Part shown: positions 1-8,553 of the stretch, one piece after another
How positions within the stretch are numbered: the first letter of the stretch is position 1
How the letters are laid out: each line of letters opens with the position of its first letter
NCBI RefSeq assembly: GCF_900215205.1
Contig: NZ_OBDY01000048.1
Span: 1 to 46,611 of the forward strand
DNA from: Paractinoplanes atraurantiacus
GTDB taxonomy: Bacteria; Actinomycetota; Actinomycetes; Mycobacteriales; Micromonosporaceae
Direction of reading: 5' to 3'
DNA length: 46,611 nucleotides
Made by a program: the position numbers and the translations under genes
Notes under the pieces: generated by a model
Database searches by the model: none
What the model saw: only the letters and a program-made list of their open reading frames with translations
What the model was told of the DNA's origin: nothing

Positions 1-498
1 CCAATGCGCGATCGCGGCTTCGTCCCGCTCGATCGCGCGGGGAATGGGCAACTGGGCGGTGTAACCGAGCCGGCGCATCGCCTGCCACGCGGTCGTGACC
101 CCGACCTGGATATGGAACATCGCCGCGATCAACGCCACGACCCGCGCCCACGTCCAGCGCTGGTCCTCGCCGTAGCCGGCGGCAGCCGGTCCCAGCTCGA
201 GCCGAGCCTTGAGCCGGGCCAACTGCTCGTCGGACAGCTTCGGGTCCGGCCCGGCCGGACCACGCGACGCCAACGCCTCGGCGCCACCAGCGACCCACGC
301 CCGCCGCCATCGATACGCCGACTTCGCCGACACCTCCAACAGCCCAGCAACCTCGACCGCCGACCTACCCTCAGCGAACAACACCGCCACCCGCTGCCAC
401 ACTCGTTCCCGCCGCTCTCGTTCCACCTGGTCAACGCCGCCACCGTCGCCGTATCGCAGGTGATCAGCAGACCCGACACCAGCCAACCTGACGATCAC
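1..498 (-). CDS. IS630-type transposase, N-terminal part (runs off the window)
   Basis: Read on the minus strand this frame stays open from a GTG near 498 to the window edge, about 166 residues with no stop. The translation has the usual N-terminal half of IS630-type transposases. A first helix-turn-helix includes VEVAGLLEVSAKSAYRWRR, then comes the linker GGAEALASRGPAGPDPKLS. A second winged-helix segment (GEDQRWTWARVVALI, then VGVTTAWQAMRRLGY) follows. The DDE catalytic core must lie outside the window. The start is uncertain: GTG at 498 or TTG at 504 both follow an in-frame TGA. Nothing visible is broken, so the element may be intact. The family call rests on recalled family features. Confidence 0.8.
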   Translation of the reverse strand, partial: MIVRLAGVGSADHLRYGDGGGVDQVERERRERVWQRVAVLFAEGRSAVEVAGLLEVSAKSAYRWRRAWVAGGAEALASRGPAGPDPKLSDEQLARLKARLELGPAAAGYGEDQRWTWARVVALIAAMFHIQVGVTTAWQAMRRLGYTAQLPIPRAIERDEAAIAHW

Positions 499-546
499 CC
501 ACAAGCCTCAGTGGATCAGACACAGACCCTCACCCCGAAAGGTGTC
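1..546 (-). mobile_element. End of an IS630-type insertion sequence
   Basis: The transposase reads away from this end, so this is its 5' flank. IS630 elements insert at and duplicate TA. A TA dinucleotide lies at 547-548, between the transposase leader and the stop codon of the next gene at 564, and marks a likely boundary. The candidate terminal sequence on the minus strand begins GACACCTTTCGGGG. The other inverted repeat is outside the window, so the exact end is an inference. Confidence 0.5.
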
Positions 547-563
547 TAGCACCGGGGTTGTCT

Positions 564-1130
564 TCAGAGCAGGGCGGCTATCGTCCACTCGCCGGCTATT
601 GCTGCTGAGGCCAGTAAGCCCACTGCCAGGCCGTGGCGCATGGTGGCGGTTGGGCCGGCTATGCGCTGGTAGGCGAGGACTGTCAGCGGGATCAGCGGTA
701 GGCCGCCCAGGAGGCCGAAGAAGAGGGCGCCTGCTGTGCCTGCGGTCAGGCGCCACCACGAAGACTCGTAGGCGACGTCGTCCACCAGGCGGACGTCCAC
801 GCGGGTGCCTTTGGTCATCTCGTCGCGGACGAACGCGACCCTTACCTGGTCGGGGGACGCGGTGGTTTCGCCGTCGGGGGTGAAAGGGCCGGCGCAGTCG
901 GTGATCCTGGTGTTGATCTCGGTGTCCAGGACCTCGGTGGCGCAGGCTGTGATGGTCACCGTGCCTTTGGTACCGATGAGGCCCGAGCGGGCCAGGGCTT
1001 CCTCGCCGAACTCTCGGACGCCTAGCGCGTTCAGCCACATCCAGCCGAGCGCGGCGGCGGCCAAGAGGGTCCAGAAGACCAATTTTGTACGAAGGTCCCG
1101 CGCATCTTTGCCGCCCCGCGTCACGCTCAC
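564..1130 (-). CDS. Small three-helix membrane protein of unknown function
   Basis: 188 residues from a GTG start. One hydrophobic helix lies near residues 18-34. A polar segment of about 90 residues follows, including TVTITACATEV and FTPDGETTASPDQVRV, probably outside the membrane. Two more helices lie at about 128-153 and 165-186. No catalytic motif or family was recognised. The gene begins 28 nt after the TetR stop on the same strand, so the two are probably cotranscribed. Its stop lies only 17 nt from the apparent IS630 boundary, so the insertion just missed the reading frame. The start codon is not well supported by a ribosome binding site. Confidence 0.7.
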   Translation of the reverse strand: MSVTRGGKDARDLRTKLVFWTLLAAAALGWMWLNALGVREFGEEALARSGLIGTKGTVTITACATEVLDTEINTRITDCAGPFTPDGETTASPDQVRVAFVRDEMTKGTRVDVRLVDDVAYESSWWRLTAGTAGALFFGLLGGLPLIPLTVLAYQRIAGPTATMRHGLAVGLLASAAIAGEWTIAALL

Positions 1131-1158
1131 GGGTCCATTCTGGACTTCGGGGGTGGTG

Positions 1159-1713
1159 CTAGTCGAACTTTTCGTCGGGGTAGGTGCCGGCCAGCTCGGC
1201 TGACCACGGTTGCAGGGGGACGGCGGCGGGGCCGATCACGCGCATGGAGGCGAGGCAGGTCAGGAGCATGCCCTCGCCGAAGAAGGCCCTCGCCTCTTCG
1301 GGGGTGCAGCCGGTCAGGGCGCGGATGGTGTCGTAGAGGCGGCCGAAGCCGGTGCGCACGTGGTCGCCGATGGCCGGGTCGTCGCTGGCGGCGAAGCCGT
1401 GCAGGAGCATGGCCATCAGCTCGCGGCGGCCCAAGAGCTCGAAGTAGGCGTGGCCGAGGCTGGGCAGGCTGGGGTCGCGGTCGGCGGCGGCGCGGAAGGT
1501 GGCGTCGATGAGGTCGACCGTGTGCTGCATGGCGGCCAGGAAGAGCTCCTGCTTCGTGCGGAACAGGCGGATCACGTACGGCTGGGAGACGCCGGCCAGG
1601 CGGGCCACCTGATCGGTGGTGGTGCCGGCGTAGCCGCCGCTGCTGAACGCGGTGACGGCGGCCGCGACGAGCTGCTCCTGGCGCTCCTCGGCGGTGAGAC
1701 GGATGCGAGACAT
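1159..1713 (-). CDS. TetR-family transcriptional regulator
   Basis: 184 residues. The N-terminal DNA-binding domain (about residues 7-55) has the TetR pattern: EERQEQLVAAAVTAF, then YAGTTTDQVARLAGVSQPY, then FRTKQELFLAAM. The C-terminal ligand domain is variable and gives no substrate. The gene is divergent from an MFS exporter, and the 66-bp gap holds two copies of one palindrome, so it probably represses both itself and the exporter. No Shine-Dalgarno is visible. A TAATCT box (minus strand, 1725-1720) lies 6 nt before the ATG, which suggests a leaderless transcript whose -10 box overlaps one operator copy. Confidence 0.88.
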   Translation of the reverse strand: MSRIRLTAEERQEQLVAAAVTAFSSGGYAGTTTDQVARLAGVSQPYVIRLFRTKQELFLAAMQHTVDLIDATFRAAADRDPSLPSLGHAYFELLGRRELMAMLLHGFAASDDPAIGDHVRTGFGRLYDTIRALTGCTPEEARAFFGEGMLLTCLASMRVIGPAAVPLQPWSAELAGTYPDEKFD

Positions 1714-1719
1714 GTTGAC

Positions 1720-1760
1720 AGATTATCAGTCGATAACTACGTTGGTTATCAGTCGATAAC
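1720..1760. promoter_or_regulatory. Tandem TetR operators in a divergent promoter region
   Basis: The sequence TTATCAGTCGATAAC occurs twice, at 1723-1737 and 1746-1760, with starts 23 bp apart. Each copy is an inverted repeat, TTATC-AGTC-GATAA. The second copy extends to GTTATC/GATAAC. They sit between the divergent TetR and MFS start codons, and the first overlaps the apparent -10 box of the TetR gene (1720-1725). Repeat and symmetry are seen directly; binding by the adjacent TetR protein is inferred. Confidence 0.85.
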
Positions 1761-1779
1761 AACTTGGGGGACGACAGTC

Positions 1780-3180
1780 ATGACCGCCGTACTGGAAGCA
1801 CCGGCCGCGCCGCGGCGCGCCGCGAAACCGCTGGCCGCGGTGCTCGCCGCCGTCGGCATCCCGACCTTCATGGTCGCCCTGGACAACCTGGTCGTGAGCA
1901 CGGCGCTGCCGGTGATCCGGGCCGACCTGGGCGCCTCACTGACCGACCTGCAATGGTTCGTGAACGCGTACACGCTGCCGTTCGCCGCCTTCTTGCTCAC
2001 CGCGGCCGCCCTCGGCGACCGCATCGGCCGCCGCCGCATGTTCGTGGCCGGCCTGGTCGTCTTCACCCTGGCCTCGGCCGCCGCCGGCCTGGCCTCGTCG
2101 CCGTGGCAGCTGACCGCCGCCCGCGCCATCCAGGGCCTGGGCGGGGCCGCCGTCGCCCCACTCGCGCTGACCCTGCTGTCGGCGGCGGTGCCCGACAAGA
2201 TGCGTACCGCCGCCATCGGCATCTGGGGCGGCATCAGCGGCCTGGGCGTGGCCGTCGGCCCGGTCGTCGGCGGCGCGGTCGTCGAGGGCCTCGACTGGCA
2301 CTGGATCTTCTGGCTGAACGTCCCCGTGGGGGTGGTCGCCGTGGTCCTGGCCCGCACCGTCCTGAGCGAGTCCCGGGGCGGCGCCCGCCGCCTCGACCCG
2401 CTGGGCCTGGTCCTCTCCGCCGCCGGCATGCTGCTGGTCATCTGGGGTGTGGTCGACGGACCCGACCACGGCTGGACCTCCGCCCGCGTCCTGGGCATGC
2501 TCATCACCGGCGGCGCGCTGATCGCCGCGTTCCTGTTCTGGCAGACCCGCAACCCGTCACCCATGATGCCGCTGTCGCTGTTCCGCTCCCGCGGCTTCGG
2601 CCTGGTCAACCTGGTGACCCTGGCCTTCTCGGCCGGCGCCTTCGGCTCGGTCTTCCTGCTGGCCCAGTTCTTCCAGGTGGTGCAGGGCCTGAGCCCCTTG
2701 GACGCCGGCCTGCGCACCCTCCCCTGGACCGCCGCCCCGATGATCGTGGCCCCTCTGGCCGGCATCTTCGGCGACCGCATCGGCCAGCGAAACCTGATCC
2801 TGGCCGGGCAGACCTTCCTGGCCGCGGGCATCGGCTGGATGGGTCTGTCCATCGGCACCGACGTCACCTACTCGTCGCTGGTGGCCGCCTTCGCCCTGGC
2901 CGGCATCGGTATGGGCCTGACCTTCGCCCCGGTCAGCACGGTGGCCATGGCCAGCGTCACCGAGGACCAGCGAGGCGTCGCCTCAGGCGTCAACAACACC
3001 ATCCGAGAACTGGGCGTAGCCATCGGCGTGGCCGCCTTGGCCTCGATCTTCAGCTCTTACGGAAGCTACGCCACCCACCAGTCCTTCGTAGACGGCATCA
3101 AGCCCGCCGTGATCGTAGGCGCCCTGATCGTCGCCGCCGGCGCCGTGATCGCCCTCTTCCTCCCCCAGCGCAAGCCCTGA
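1780..3180 (+). CDS. MFS drug exporter, DHA2 (EmrB/QacA) type
   Basis: 466 residues from ATG 1780, preceded by GGGGGA as ribosome binding site. The N-terminal motif (FMVALDNLVVSTALP, then DLQWFVNAYTL) and the loop GDRIGRRRMF are typical of the DHA2 proton-antiport exporters. The motif-C-like stretch GISGLGVAVGPVVGG marks an antiporter. About 14 hydrophobic helices are expected. It lies divergent to a TetR gene across the tandem operator, so it is probably induced when a drug or metabolite releases the repressor. The substrate cannot be read from sequence. Confidence 0.9.
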   Translation: MTAVLEAPAAPRRAAKPLAAVLAAVGIPTFMVALDNLVVSTALPVIRADLGASLTDLQWFVNAYTLPFAAFLLTAAALGDRIGRRRMFVAGLVVFTLASAAAGLASSPWQLTAARAIQGLGGAAVAPLALTLLSAAVPDKMRTAAIGIWGGISGLGVAVGPVVGGAVVEGLDWHWIFWLNVPVGVVAVVLARTVLSESRGGARRLDPLGLVLSAAGMLLVIWGVVDGPDHGWTSARVLGMLITGGALIAAFLFWQTRNPSPMMPLSLFRSRGFGLVNLVTLAFSAGAFGSVFLLAQFFQVVQGLSPLDAGLRTLPWTAAPMIVAPLAGIFGDRIGQRNLILAGQTFLAAGIGWMGLSIGTDVTYSSLVAAFALAGIGMGLTFAPVSTVAMASVTEDQRGVASGVNNTIRELGVAIGVAALASIFSSYGSYATHQSFVDGIKPAVIVGALIVAAGAVIALFLPQRKP

Positions 3181-3281
3181 TCCGCACCCCTTTCGCGAGC
3201 CGGACCGCCACCGCGGCCCGGCTCGCCCGATGTACCGCTACTCTTCGAGGCGAGATCTGCGACGTCTTGCGGGAAGTCCAT

Positions 3282-3974
3282 GTGCACGTGCTCGACGACC
3301 TGGACGGCCTATCACCGAGAGCGCGGGCTTTCCTGAGACGAAGCGGCGAACGGCACCAGAGGGACGCCGATCGGCTGCCCACCGACTACCTCCAGGTGCC
3401 GCACCGGTCGGGCCGCCCGGTCATCGCTCCGATGGAGCTGATCGTCCGCAGGGAGGGTTTCGCCCAGCGCTTCGGCGGTTTGACCTACTCGATACGACAC
3501 CGCGTACGCTCGAATGCCGACTTGCTCGAAACAGTCCGCCGCTGGGATTTCCTCCTCGACGACTGGATCCGCCACGAGCCAAACGGTTGGTCGTTCGGCT
3601 GGGCCGGCCAACACGTGTCCTCCCCCGTGCGCCATCTGGTACACACCGACGGCCGGTTCGGAGTGACCTTCGGCGGCCCGTTCCTGGAGGTCAGCCCATC
3701 AATCAACCACATGATCGAGTCTCACGCCCTCCTGGACGAGATGGCCGACTGGCATCCCTTACCCGGCAACGCCTTGGAACCGTGGGCCGCCGGCCGCACC
3801 AACGGCAGCCCACTCGAGCGACGCGCCACCCTGCGCCCGATACCCGAGGCATCCGGACCGTGCGACCGTTGGTTCCATTCGGACACCCTGACAGTGCGCC
3901 AGTCCCTCCGCTGGACCGAGGACCACCCCCGCCCACCCACCATCGAGGCGTGGACCCGCAACGCCAAGGCATAA
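3282..3974 (+). CDS. Hypothetical protein, no recognised domain
   Basis: About 230 residues from GTG 3282, with GGGAAG 5 nt upstream; TTG 3267 is an alternative. The frame looks coding: balanced charged and aromatic content (LLETVRRWDFLLDDWIRH, GVTFGGPFLEVSPSINHM) rather than the Arg/Pro/Gly composition of non-coding frames here. No signal peptide or membrane helix is seen. It resembles in a general way the soluble orphan or immunity-type proteins scattered in actinobacteria, but I do not recognise the family. It is followed by IS debris, so this may be an accessory island. Confidence 0.55.
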   Translation: MHVLDDLDGLSPRARAFLRRSGERHQRDADRLPTDYLQVPHRSGRPVIAPMELIVRREGFAQRFGGLTYSIRHRVRSNADLLETVRRWDFLLDDWIRHEPNGWSFGWAGQHVSSPVRHLVHTDGRFGVTFGGPFLEVSPSINHMIESHALLDEMADWHPLPGNALEPWAAGRTNGSPLERRATLRPIPEASGPCDRWFHSDTLTVRQSLRWTEDHPRPPTIEAWTRNAKA

Positions 3975-4633
3975 GGCCCGCCATAGCACCCAGCCAGCAC
4001 CGCAAAAAGGGCGCGGTGTCTTGGCTGGCGGTCAGGGGCGTGAGGCGGGCTTCGCGGATGATCGCGGCGCGGTTCGGGAAGATCCCGACGACGCCGGCGC
4101 GGCGCCGGATTTCTTTGCCGAGGCGTTCCTGTGTGCCGTTCGAGCGGACCTGTTTCCCCAGTTCGGTGGGGAACGCGGTGAACGCGAGCAGGTCGTCGCG
4201 GGCGTCGGGAAAGTGTTCGGCGATCATGCCGAGGACCCAGGTGTATCGGGCGAGAGCTGCGACTTCGACAGCGACTTGATGGCGAACTGCTCGGCCAAGT
4301 TTCCACCCGCCGGGTCGAGACGCCCAGCTGAGTTCGCCGTTCTCGGCCCCGCAGACCCCCGTCGACCGCAGCCGGGGAGCCGGGGGTGACCACTCGAGGC
4401 ATGAAGCGCTCCCCAGCCAGCACGAGTGGGCACCCCCGGCTCCCCGCCGTCCCACCGCAAGAAAGCCCCAAAGTAAGTCGGGTGGGTGACAGCGATCGAA
4501 AAACCGTTCACACCGAAACGATCTCCATCGAGAAACCTGGATGATCTAGCACCCCCTCCCCACCTGCACAGCTGCCTGGCCAGGACCACGAACTCCCTGG
4601 ACAAAAGGGACGATTGCGGGCCTCGATTACAAG
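3975..4633. other. Gene-poor stretch with transposase debris
   Basis: No convincing complete gene was found. The minus strand at 4054-4236 holds an IS256-type transposase fragment. From 4390 to 4630 there are short open frames on both strands, but none has a good start, ribosome binding site or family resemblance. The stretch probably records one or more old insertions. Confidence 0.5.
4054..4236 (-). pseudogene. IS256 (mutator-type) transposase remnant
   Basis: The minus-strand translation contains MIAEHFPDARDDLLAFTAFP, then a short variable stretch, then QERLGKEIRRRAGVVGIFPN and RAAIIR. This closely follows the conserved C-terminal block of IS256-family transposases (DLLAFTAFP, then NPQERLNKEIRRRTDVVGIFP). 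Homology stops on both sides: upstream lacks the DDE catalytic region, and downstream reads unrelated residues after IIR. It is therefore a roughly 60-residue relic of a gene of about 400 residues. Confidence 0.75.
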
Positions 4634-4987
4634 GTGCGGCGAATTGACGCGTCTCTTAGCGTCGGAGACGTGGGAGACGAACCCAACATCGGGCGGGCGC
4701 CAGTGCAACGGCCGCCTCGAGGGCAGGCCCGGGTCGGCAAGGCCGTGGGCAAGGCGCGCACGCCCGAGAACGCGCCCACCCATTACATTCCGATCGGCTC
4801 CCAGGAGCCGCCACCCGTCTTCGTCGACCCCACCGGTGGCCGCCGCCGGTGGATACGGCGTACCGCGTACGGCATCGGGCTTCTCCTGGTCCTTGCTCTG
4901 ATCGTCGTCTGGCTGAGCCAGCTCGGCGGTTCCGCTCCGCCGCCCGGCCGGACGCCCGGCCCCAGCAGCGCGGCAGCCGCGCGGTGA
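4634..4987 (+). CDS. Small single-helix membrane protein in the deacetylase operon
   Basis: 117 residues from GTG 4634; an in-frame GTG at 4670 is possible. The N-terminal 70 residues are polar and proline-rich and include HYIPIGSQEPPPVFVDP. They are followed by basic RRRWIRR and one helix, TAYGIGLLLVLALIVVWLSQ, then a short Pro/Ser/Ala tail. The topology suggests a cytoplasmic N-terminus. Its stop overlaps the GTG of the next gene (GTGA), so the two are translationally coupled. Function is unknown; a small partner of the envelope enzyme downstream is a reasonable guess. Confidence 0.6.
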   Translation: MRRIDASLSVGDVGDEPNIGRAPVQRPPRGQARVGKAVGKARTPENAPTHYIPIGSQEPPPVFVDPTGGRRRWIRRTAYGIGLLLVLALIVVWLSQLGGSAPPPGRTPGPSSAAAAR

Positions 4988-7179
4988 CCGTCTACCGGGC
5001 CACGCCCCCTCCGCACGACCCCGCCGAGTCCACCGGCCGGCTTCCTCCGATTCAGCGCAAGCGCCGGATCCGGCGGCGGCGCTTCTTCTCGGGCGGCCTC
5101 GGCCTCGTCGTGCTTCTTCTTCTCGCCACCGTCATCCTGGTGTCGGTCTACACCGACGCCGGTTTCAGCCCCGACGGCACCACCCAGAGCACCACCTCCT
5201 CCGACGACGTCCCCGACTCGATCAGCGAGGGCGGCCCCGTCATCGACGTGAACGCCGAGGGTGAGGTCCGCACCTACGGCATGCCCGCCAAGACGATCGC
5301 GCTGACCTTCGACGACGGGCCCGATCCGCTGTGGACTCCCAAGATCCTCGACGTGCTGAGCCGGCATCATGCCCCGGCCACCTTCTTCGTCGTCGGTTCC
5401 CAGGTCGCGCGCCATCCTGATGTCGCCGAGCGGATCACCGCCGAGGGGCATGAGATCGCCGGGCACAGCTTCACCCACCCCGACCTGGCCCGGCTGCCGA
5501 ACTGGCGGCGGGAGATGGAGAATTCGCAGACGCAGCTGGCCATCGCCTACGCGACCGGGCGCTCCTCCTCCTTGATGCGGCCGCCCTACTCCTCGTTCGC
5601 TGACGCCATCTCCGACGAGGACTGGCAGACCGTGCAGGACGTCGGTGCTCAGGGCTATCTGACCGTGCTCGACACCATGGACAGTGAGGACTGGAAGCGG
5701 CCCGGCGTCGACGCCATCGTGCGCAACGGCACGCCGAAGGGCACCGGTGGCCAGATCCTGCTCATGCACGACGCCGGCGGGGACCGGTCGCAGACGGTGG
5801 CCGCGCTCGACCGGCTCATCCCGGAGATGCAGCGCAAGGGCTTCCGGTTCAGCACGGTCAGCGCCGCCCTGGGCGACGAGGTCAATCCGGCCGCCACCGA
5901 CGAGGCCGTGTGGCGGGGACGGGCGCTGGTGTGGACGGTGCACTTCGCCGACTTCGTGCTCGACATCCTCTGGGTGCTGCTGATCGTGGCGGGCGGGCTC
6001 ATCGTCGTACGCACACTGATCCTTTTTCTTTTCGCCTGGCGGCATTCGCGGCATCGGCGCAGCCCGGACTGGTCGTGGGGCCTGCCCGTGTCGGCGCCGG
6101 TGACGATCGTCGTGCCCGCCTACAACGAGGAGAAGACGATCGCGCCCGCCGTGCGGTCTCTCGCGGCGTCACGACATCCGAACCTCGAGGTCCTGGTCGT
6201 CGACGACGGGTCGACCGACGGGACAGTCGCGGCCGTCGAGGAGCTGGGCCTGCGGAATGTGAGGATTGTCAGAATCCCGAATGGAGGTAAGGCGAACGCG
6301 CTGAACGCCGGTGTGGCCCTGTCGCGCAGCGAGCTCGTCGTGATGGTGGACGCGGACACCGTCGTGGAGCCGGAGGCGGTGCACCGGCTCGTCCAGCCGT
6401 TCGGCGACCCGATGGTCGGCGCGGTGGCCGGCAACGTGAAGGTCGCCAACCGGGGCAGCCTGATCGGCAAGTGGCAGCACATCGAGTACGTGATCGGGTT
6501 CAACCTGGACCGCCGCCTCTACGACACCTTCGGCTGCATCCCGACCATCCCCGGCGCGCTGGGCGCGTTCCGCCGCCGGGCCCTGACCGAGGCCGGCGGC
6601 CTGAGCACCGACACGCTGGCCGAGGACACCGACCTGACCATGGCGATCCACCGGGCCGGCTGGCGCGTCGTCTACGAGGAGTCGGCGCGGGCCTACACCG
6701 AGGCCCCGGCCAGCATGAAGCAGCTCTGGAAGCAGCGCTACCGCTGGAGTTACGGCACCATGCAGGCGATGTGGAAGCACCGCCACGCGGTCGTCGAGTC
6801 CGGCCCGTCGGGACGGTTCGGCCGGCGCGGCCTGCCGTTCATCACCCTGTTCAGCGTGCTGCTGCCGCTGCTCGCCCCGCTGATCGACCTGATGGCGCTG
6901 TACGGGCTGCTCTTCCTCGACCGCAAGATCACCATCATCGGGTGGCTCGCGATGCTGGTGGTGCAGGTGCTGACCGCCATCCTGGCGTTCCGGCTCGACC
7001 GTGAGCCTCTGCGCCCGCTCTGGACACTGCCGCTGCAGCAGATCGTGTATCGCCAGCTCATGTATCTCGTTCTCCTGGTGTCAGCGCTCGCCGCGGTGAC
7101 CGGCCGGAGGCTGCGCTGGCAGACGATCCACCGTACGGGCGATCTCAGCTCGGCCCCGAGCCCGGCCCGCGGCGTATAA
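4984..7179 (+). CDS. Polysaccharide deacetylase fused to family-2 glycosyltransferase, membrane-bound
   Basis: 731 residues from the GTG inside the GTGA overlap. Order: basic N-terminus, helix at about 37-58, then an extracellular NodB-type deacetylase at about 100-300 with the metal and catalytic motifs TFDDGPDP (about 108) and HSFTHPDL (about 161). Helices follow at about 322-352. A GT2 domain starts near 373 with VPAYNEE, then DDGSTDG, VDADT, EDTDL and QRYRW, the processive-synthase signature. C-terminal helices follow. The fusion joins the two activities that PgaB and PgaC supply separately for poly-GlcNAc. The likely role is synthesis and N-deacetylation of an amino-sugar polymer at the cell surface; the polymer is not known. 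Confidence 0.88.
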   Translation: MTVYRATPPPHDPAESTGRLPPIQRKRRIRRRRFFSGGLGLVVLLLLATVILVSVYTDAGFSPDGTTQSTTSSDDVPDSISEGGPVIDVNAEGEVRTYGMPAKTIALTFDDGPDPLWTPKILDVLSRHHAPATFFVVGSQVARHPDVAERITAEGHEIAGHSFTHPDLARLPNWRREMENSQTQLAIAYATGRSSSLMRPPYSSFADAISDEDWQTVQDVGAQGYLTVLDTMDSEDWKRPGVDAIVRNGTPKGTGGQILLMHDAGGDRSQTVAALDRLIPEMQRKGFRFSTVSAALGDEVNPAATDEAVWRGRALVWTVHFADFVLDILWVLLIVAGGLIVVRTLILFLFAWRHSRHRRSPDWSWGLPVSAPVTIVVPAYNEEKTIAPAVRSLAASRHPNLEVLVVDDGSTDGTVAAVEELGLRNVRIVRIPNGGKANALNAGVALSRSELVVMVDADTVVEPEAVHRLVQPFGDPMVGAVAGNVKVANRGSLIGKWQHIEYVIGFNLDRRLYDTFGCIPTIPGALGAFRRRALTEAGGLSTDTLAEDTDLTMAIHRAGWRVVYEESARAYTEAPASMKQLWKQRYRWSYGTMQAMWKHRHAVVESGPSGRFGRRGLPFITLFSVLLPLLAPLIDLMALYGLLFLDRKITIIGWLAMLVVQVLTAILAFRLDREPLRPLWTLPLQQIVYRQLMYLVLLVSALAAVTGRRLRWQTIHRTGDLSSAPSPARGV

Positions 7180-7208
7180 CGTGATCGCCGGTCGGGTAGA
7201 GGAGAGCT

Positions 7209-8519
7209 ATGCCTTCCGCGGGAGAGATGTACGGCGGTCGTTATCGTCTCGACGAGAGGATCGCCGCCGGTGGCATGGGCGAGGTCTGGCGGGGCACTGA
7301 CACGGTGCTCGGCCGGGACGTCGCCGTCAAGACGCTGCACGCGGACCGCGCCAGCGACCCCAACTTCCAGACGCGTTTCCGCAACGAGGCGCGGGCCATG
7401 GCCGCCCTGCACCATCCGGGCGTGGCCGACGTGTACGACTTCGGCGAGACCGAGGGCGGCACCGACGCGTTCATCGTGATGGCGCGGGTCGACGGGGAGC
7501 CGCTCAACCAGCGGATCGCCGCGCGCGGGCGGCTCAGCGTGGACGAGACTCTGTCGGTGGTGTCGCAGGCCGGCAAGGCGCTCGAGGCCGCGCACCGGGC
7601 CGGCATCGTGCACCGCGACGTCAAGCCGGGCAACCTGATCATCAAGCCGGACGGCACGGTCGTGCTGGTCGACTTCGGCGTGGCCCGCCAGGCCGACACG
7701 GCGACGATGACGGCGGCCGGCGAGGTCGTGGGCACGGCCATGTACATCGCGCCCGAGCAGGTGTCGAAGGAGCCGATCACCCCGGCCGTCGACGTCTACG
7801 CGCTGGGCGTCGTCGCCTATCACTGCCTGGCCGGTCAGCCGCCCTTCCTGGGCGACAACCCGGTCGCCATCGCGATGCAGCATCTCAGCGAGCCGCCACC
7901 GCCGTTGCCGGGCGACGTGCCCCCGGCCGTGCAGGCGCTGGTCATGCGGGCGATGGCCAAGCGGCCGCAGGACCGGTTCGCGTCGGCGGCCGCGATGGCC
8001 GGCGCCGCCGATCAGATTCTCGCCGGCGTCGACACGACGACGGTCCTGGCCGCGATCGCCACTCCCCCGGCGGCGACCACGGCCGCGCTTCCGGCACAAC
8101 AAGACCCATCAAGGTCCCGCAGCCGTACGCCGTGGATCGCGGCCGCGGTCGCCGTCCTGGTCCTGGCGGCGGCCGGCGTGGCGCTGGCGCTGACCTGGCC
8201 GGACGACGACAAGGAGACCCCGTCGGGCACACAGCCGTCCGCCACTTCGCCGGCCTCCGCCGGCACGGGCAACGCGCCGGTCAAGACCACGACCAGCAAG
8301 CCGAGGCCGACCTCGAACCCGACCACCTCGCGTTCGCAGCAGCCGGTGCCCGCAACCACCAAGCCGTCGGCACCGGTGACCACCACGACATCGCCCAGCT
8401 CGGACGAGTCGGAACCCTCGGAGCCGGAGACATCGGCCCCGGAGGAGACCACCACCCCACCGGAGACCACCGAGGGCCCCGAGGAGAACGCCAGCACCCC
8501 GGCCGACGCCGGACCATGA
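7209..8519 (+). CDS. Membrane Ser/Thr protein kinase (Hanks type)
   Basis: 436 residues, ATG preceded by GAGGAGAG. The kinase domain spans about 12-270 with the glycine loop AAGGMGEVW, lysine K41 in VAVKTL, the catalytic loop HRDVKPGNL (about 135), DFGVAR and APEQ, so it should be active. A helix at about 308-330 is followed by roughly 105 residues rich in Thr, Ser, Pro and Glu outside the cell. There are no PASTA repeats, unlike PknB, so it probably does not bind muropeptides in the PknB way. It lies 29 nt after the deacetylase-GT gene and may be cotranscribed. Substrate unknown. Confidence 0.9.
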   Translation: MPSAGEMYGGRYRLDERIAAGGMGEVWRGTDTVLGRDVAVKTLHADRASDPNFQTRFRNEARAMAALHHPGVADVYDFGETEGGTDAFIVMARVDGEPLNQRIAARGRLSVDETLSVVSQAGKALEAAHRAGIVHRDVKPGNLIIKPDGTVVLVDFGVARQADTATMTAAGEVVGTAMYIAPEQVSKEPITPAVDVYALGVVAYHCLAGQPPFLGDNPVAIAMQHLSEPPPPLPGDVPPAVQALVMRAMAKRPQDRFASAAAMAGAADQILAGVDTTTVLAAIATPPAATTAALPAQQDPSRSRSRTPWIAAAVAVLVLAAAGVALALTWPDDDKETPSGTQPSATSPASAGTGNAPVKTTTSKPRPTSNPTTSRSQQPVPATTKPSAPVTTTTSPSSDESEPSEPETSAPEETTTPPETTEGPEENASTPADAGP

Positions 8520-8550
8520 GAAAAGGGGCCCGAGCGGGCCCCTTTTTCTC
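8518..8550. terminator. Bidirectional intrinsic terminator
   Basis: AAAAGGGGCCC, loop GAGC, GGGCCCCTTTTT forms an almost perfect stem with an A-tract on one side and a T-tract on the other. It lies exactly between the convergent kinase stop (8519) and the stop of the next gene (8554), so it can end both transcripts. Confidence 0.95.
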
Positions 8551-8553
8551 TTC

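Noticed and set aside
1210..1779. Upstream extension of the MFS frame
   Set aside because: It reads antisense through the TetR gene and the operators; ATG 1780 matches the family start and has a ribosome binding site.
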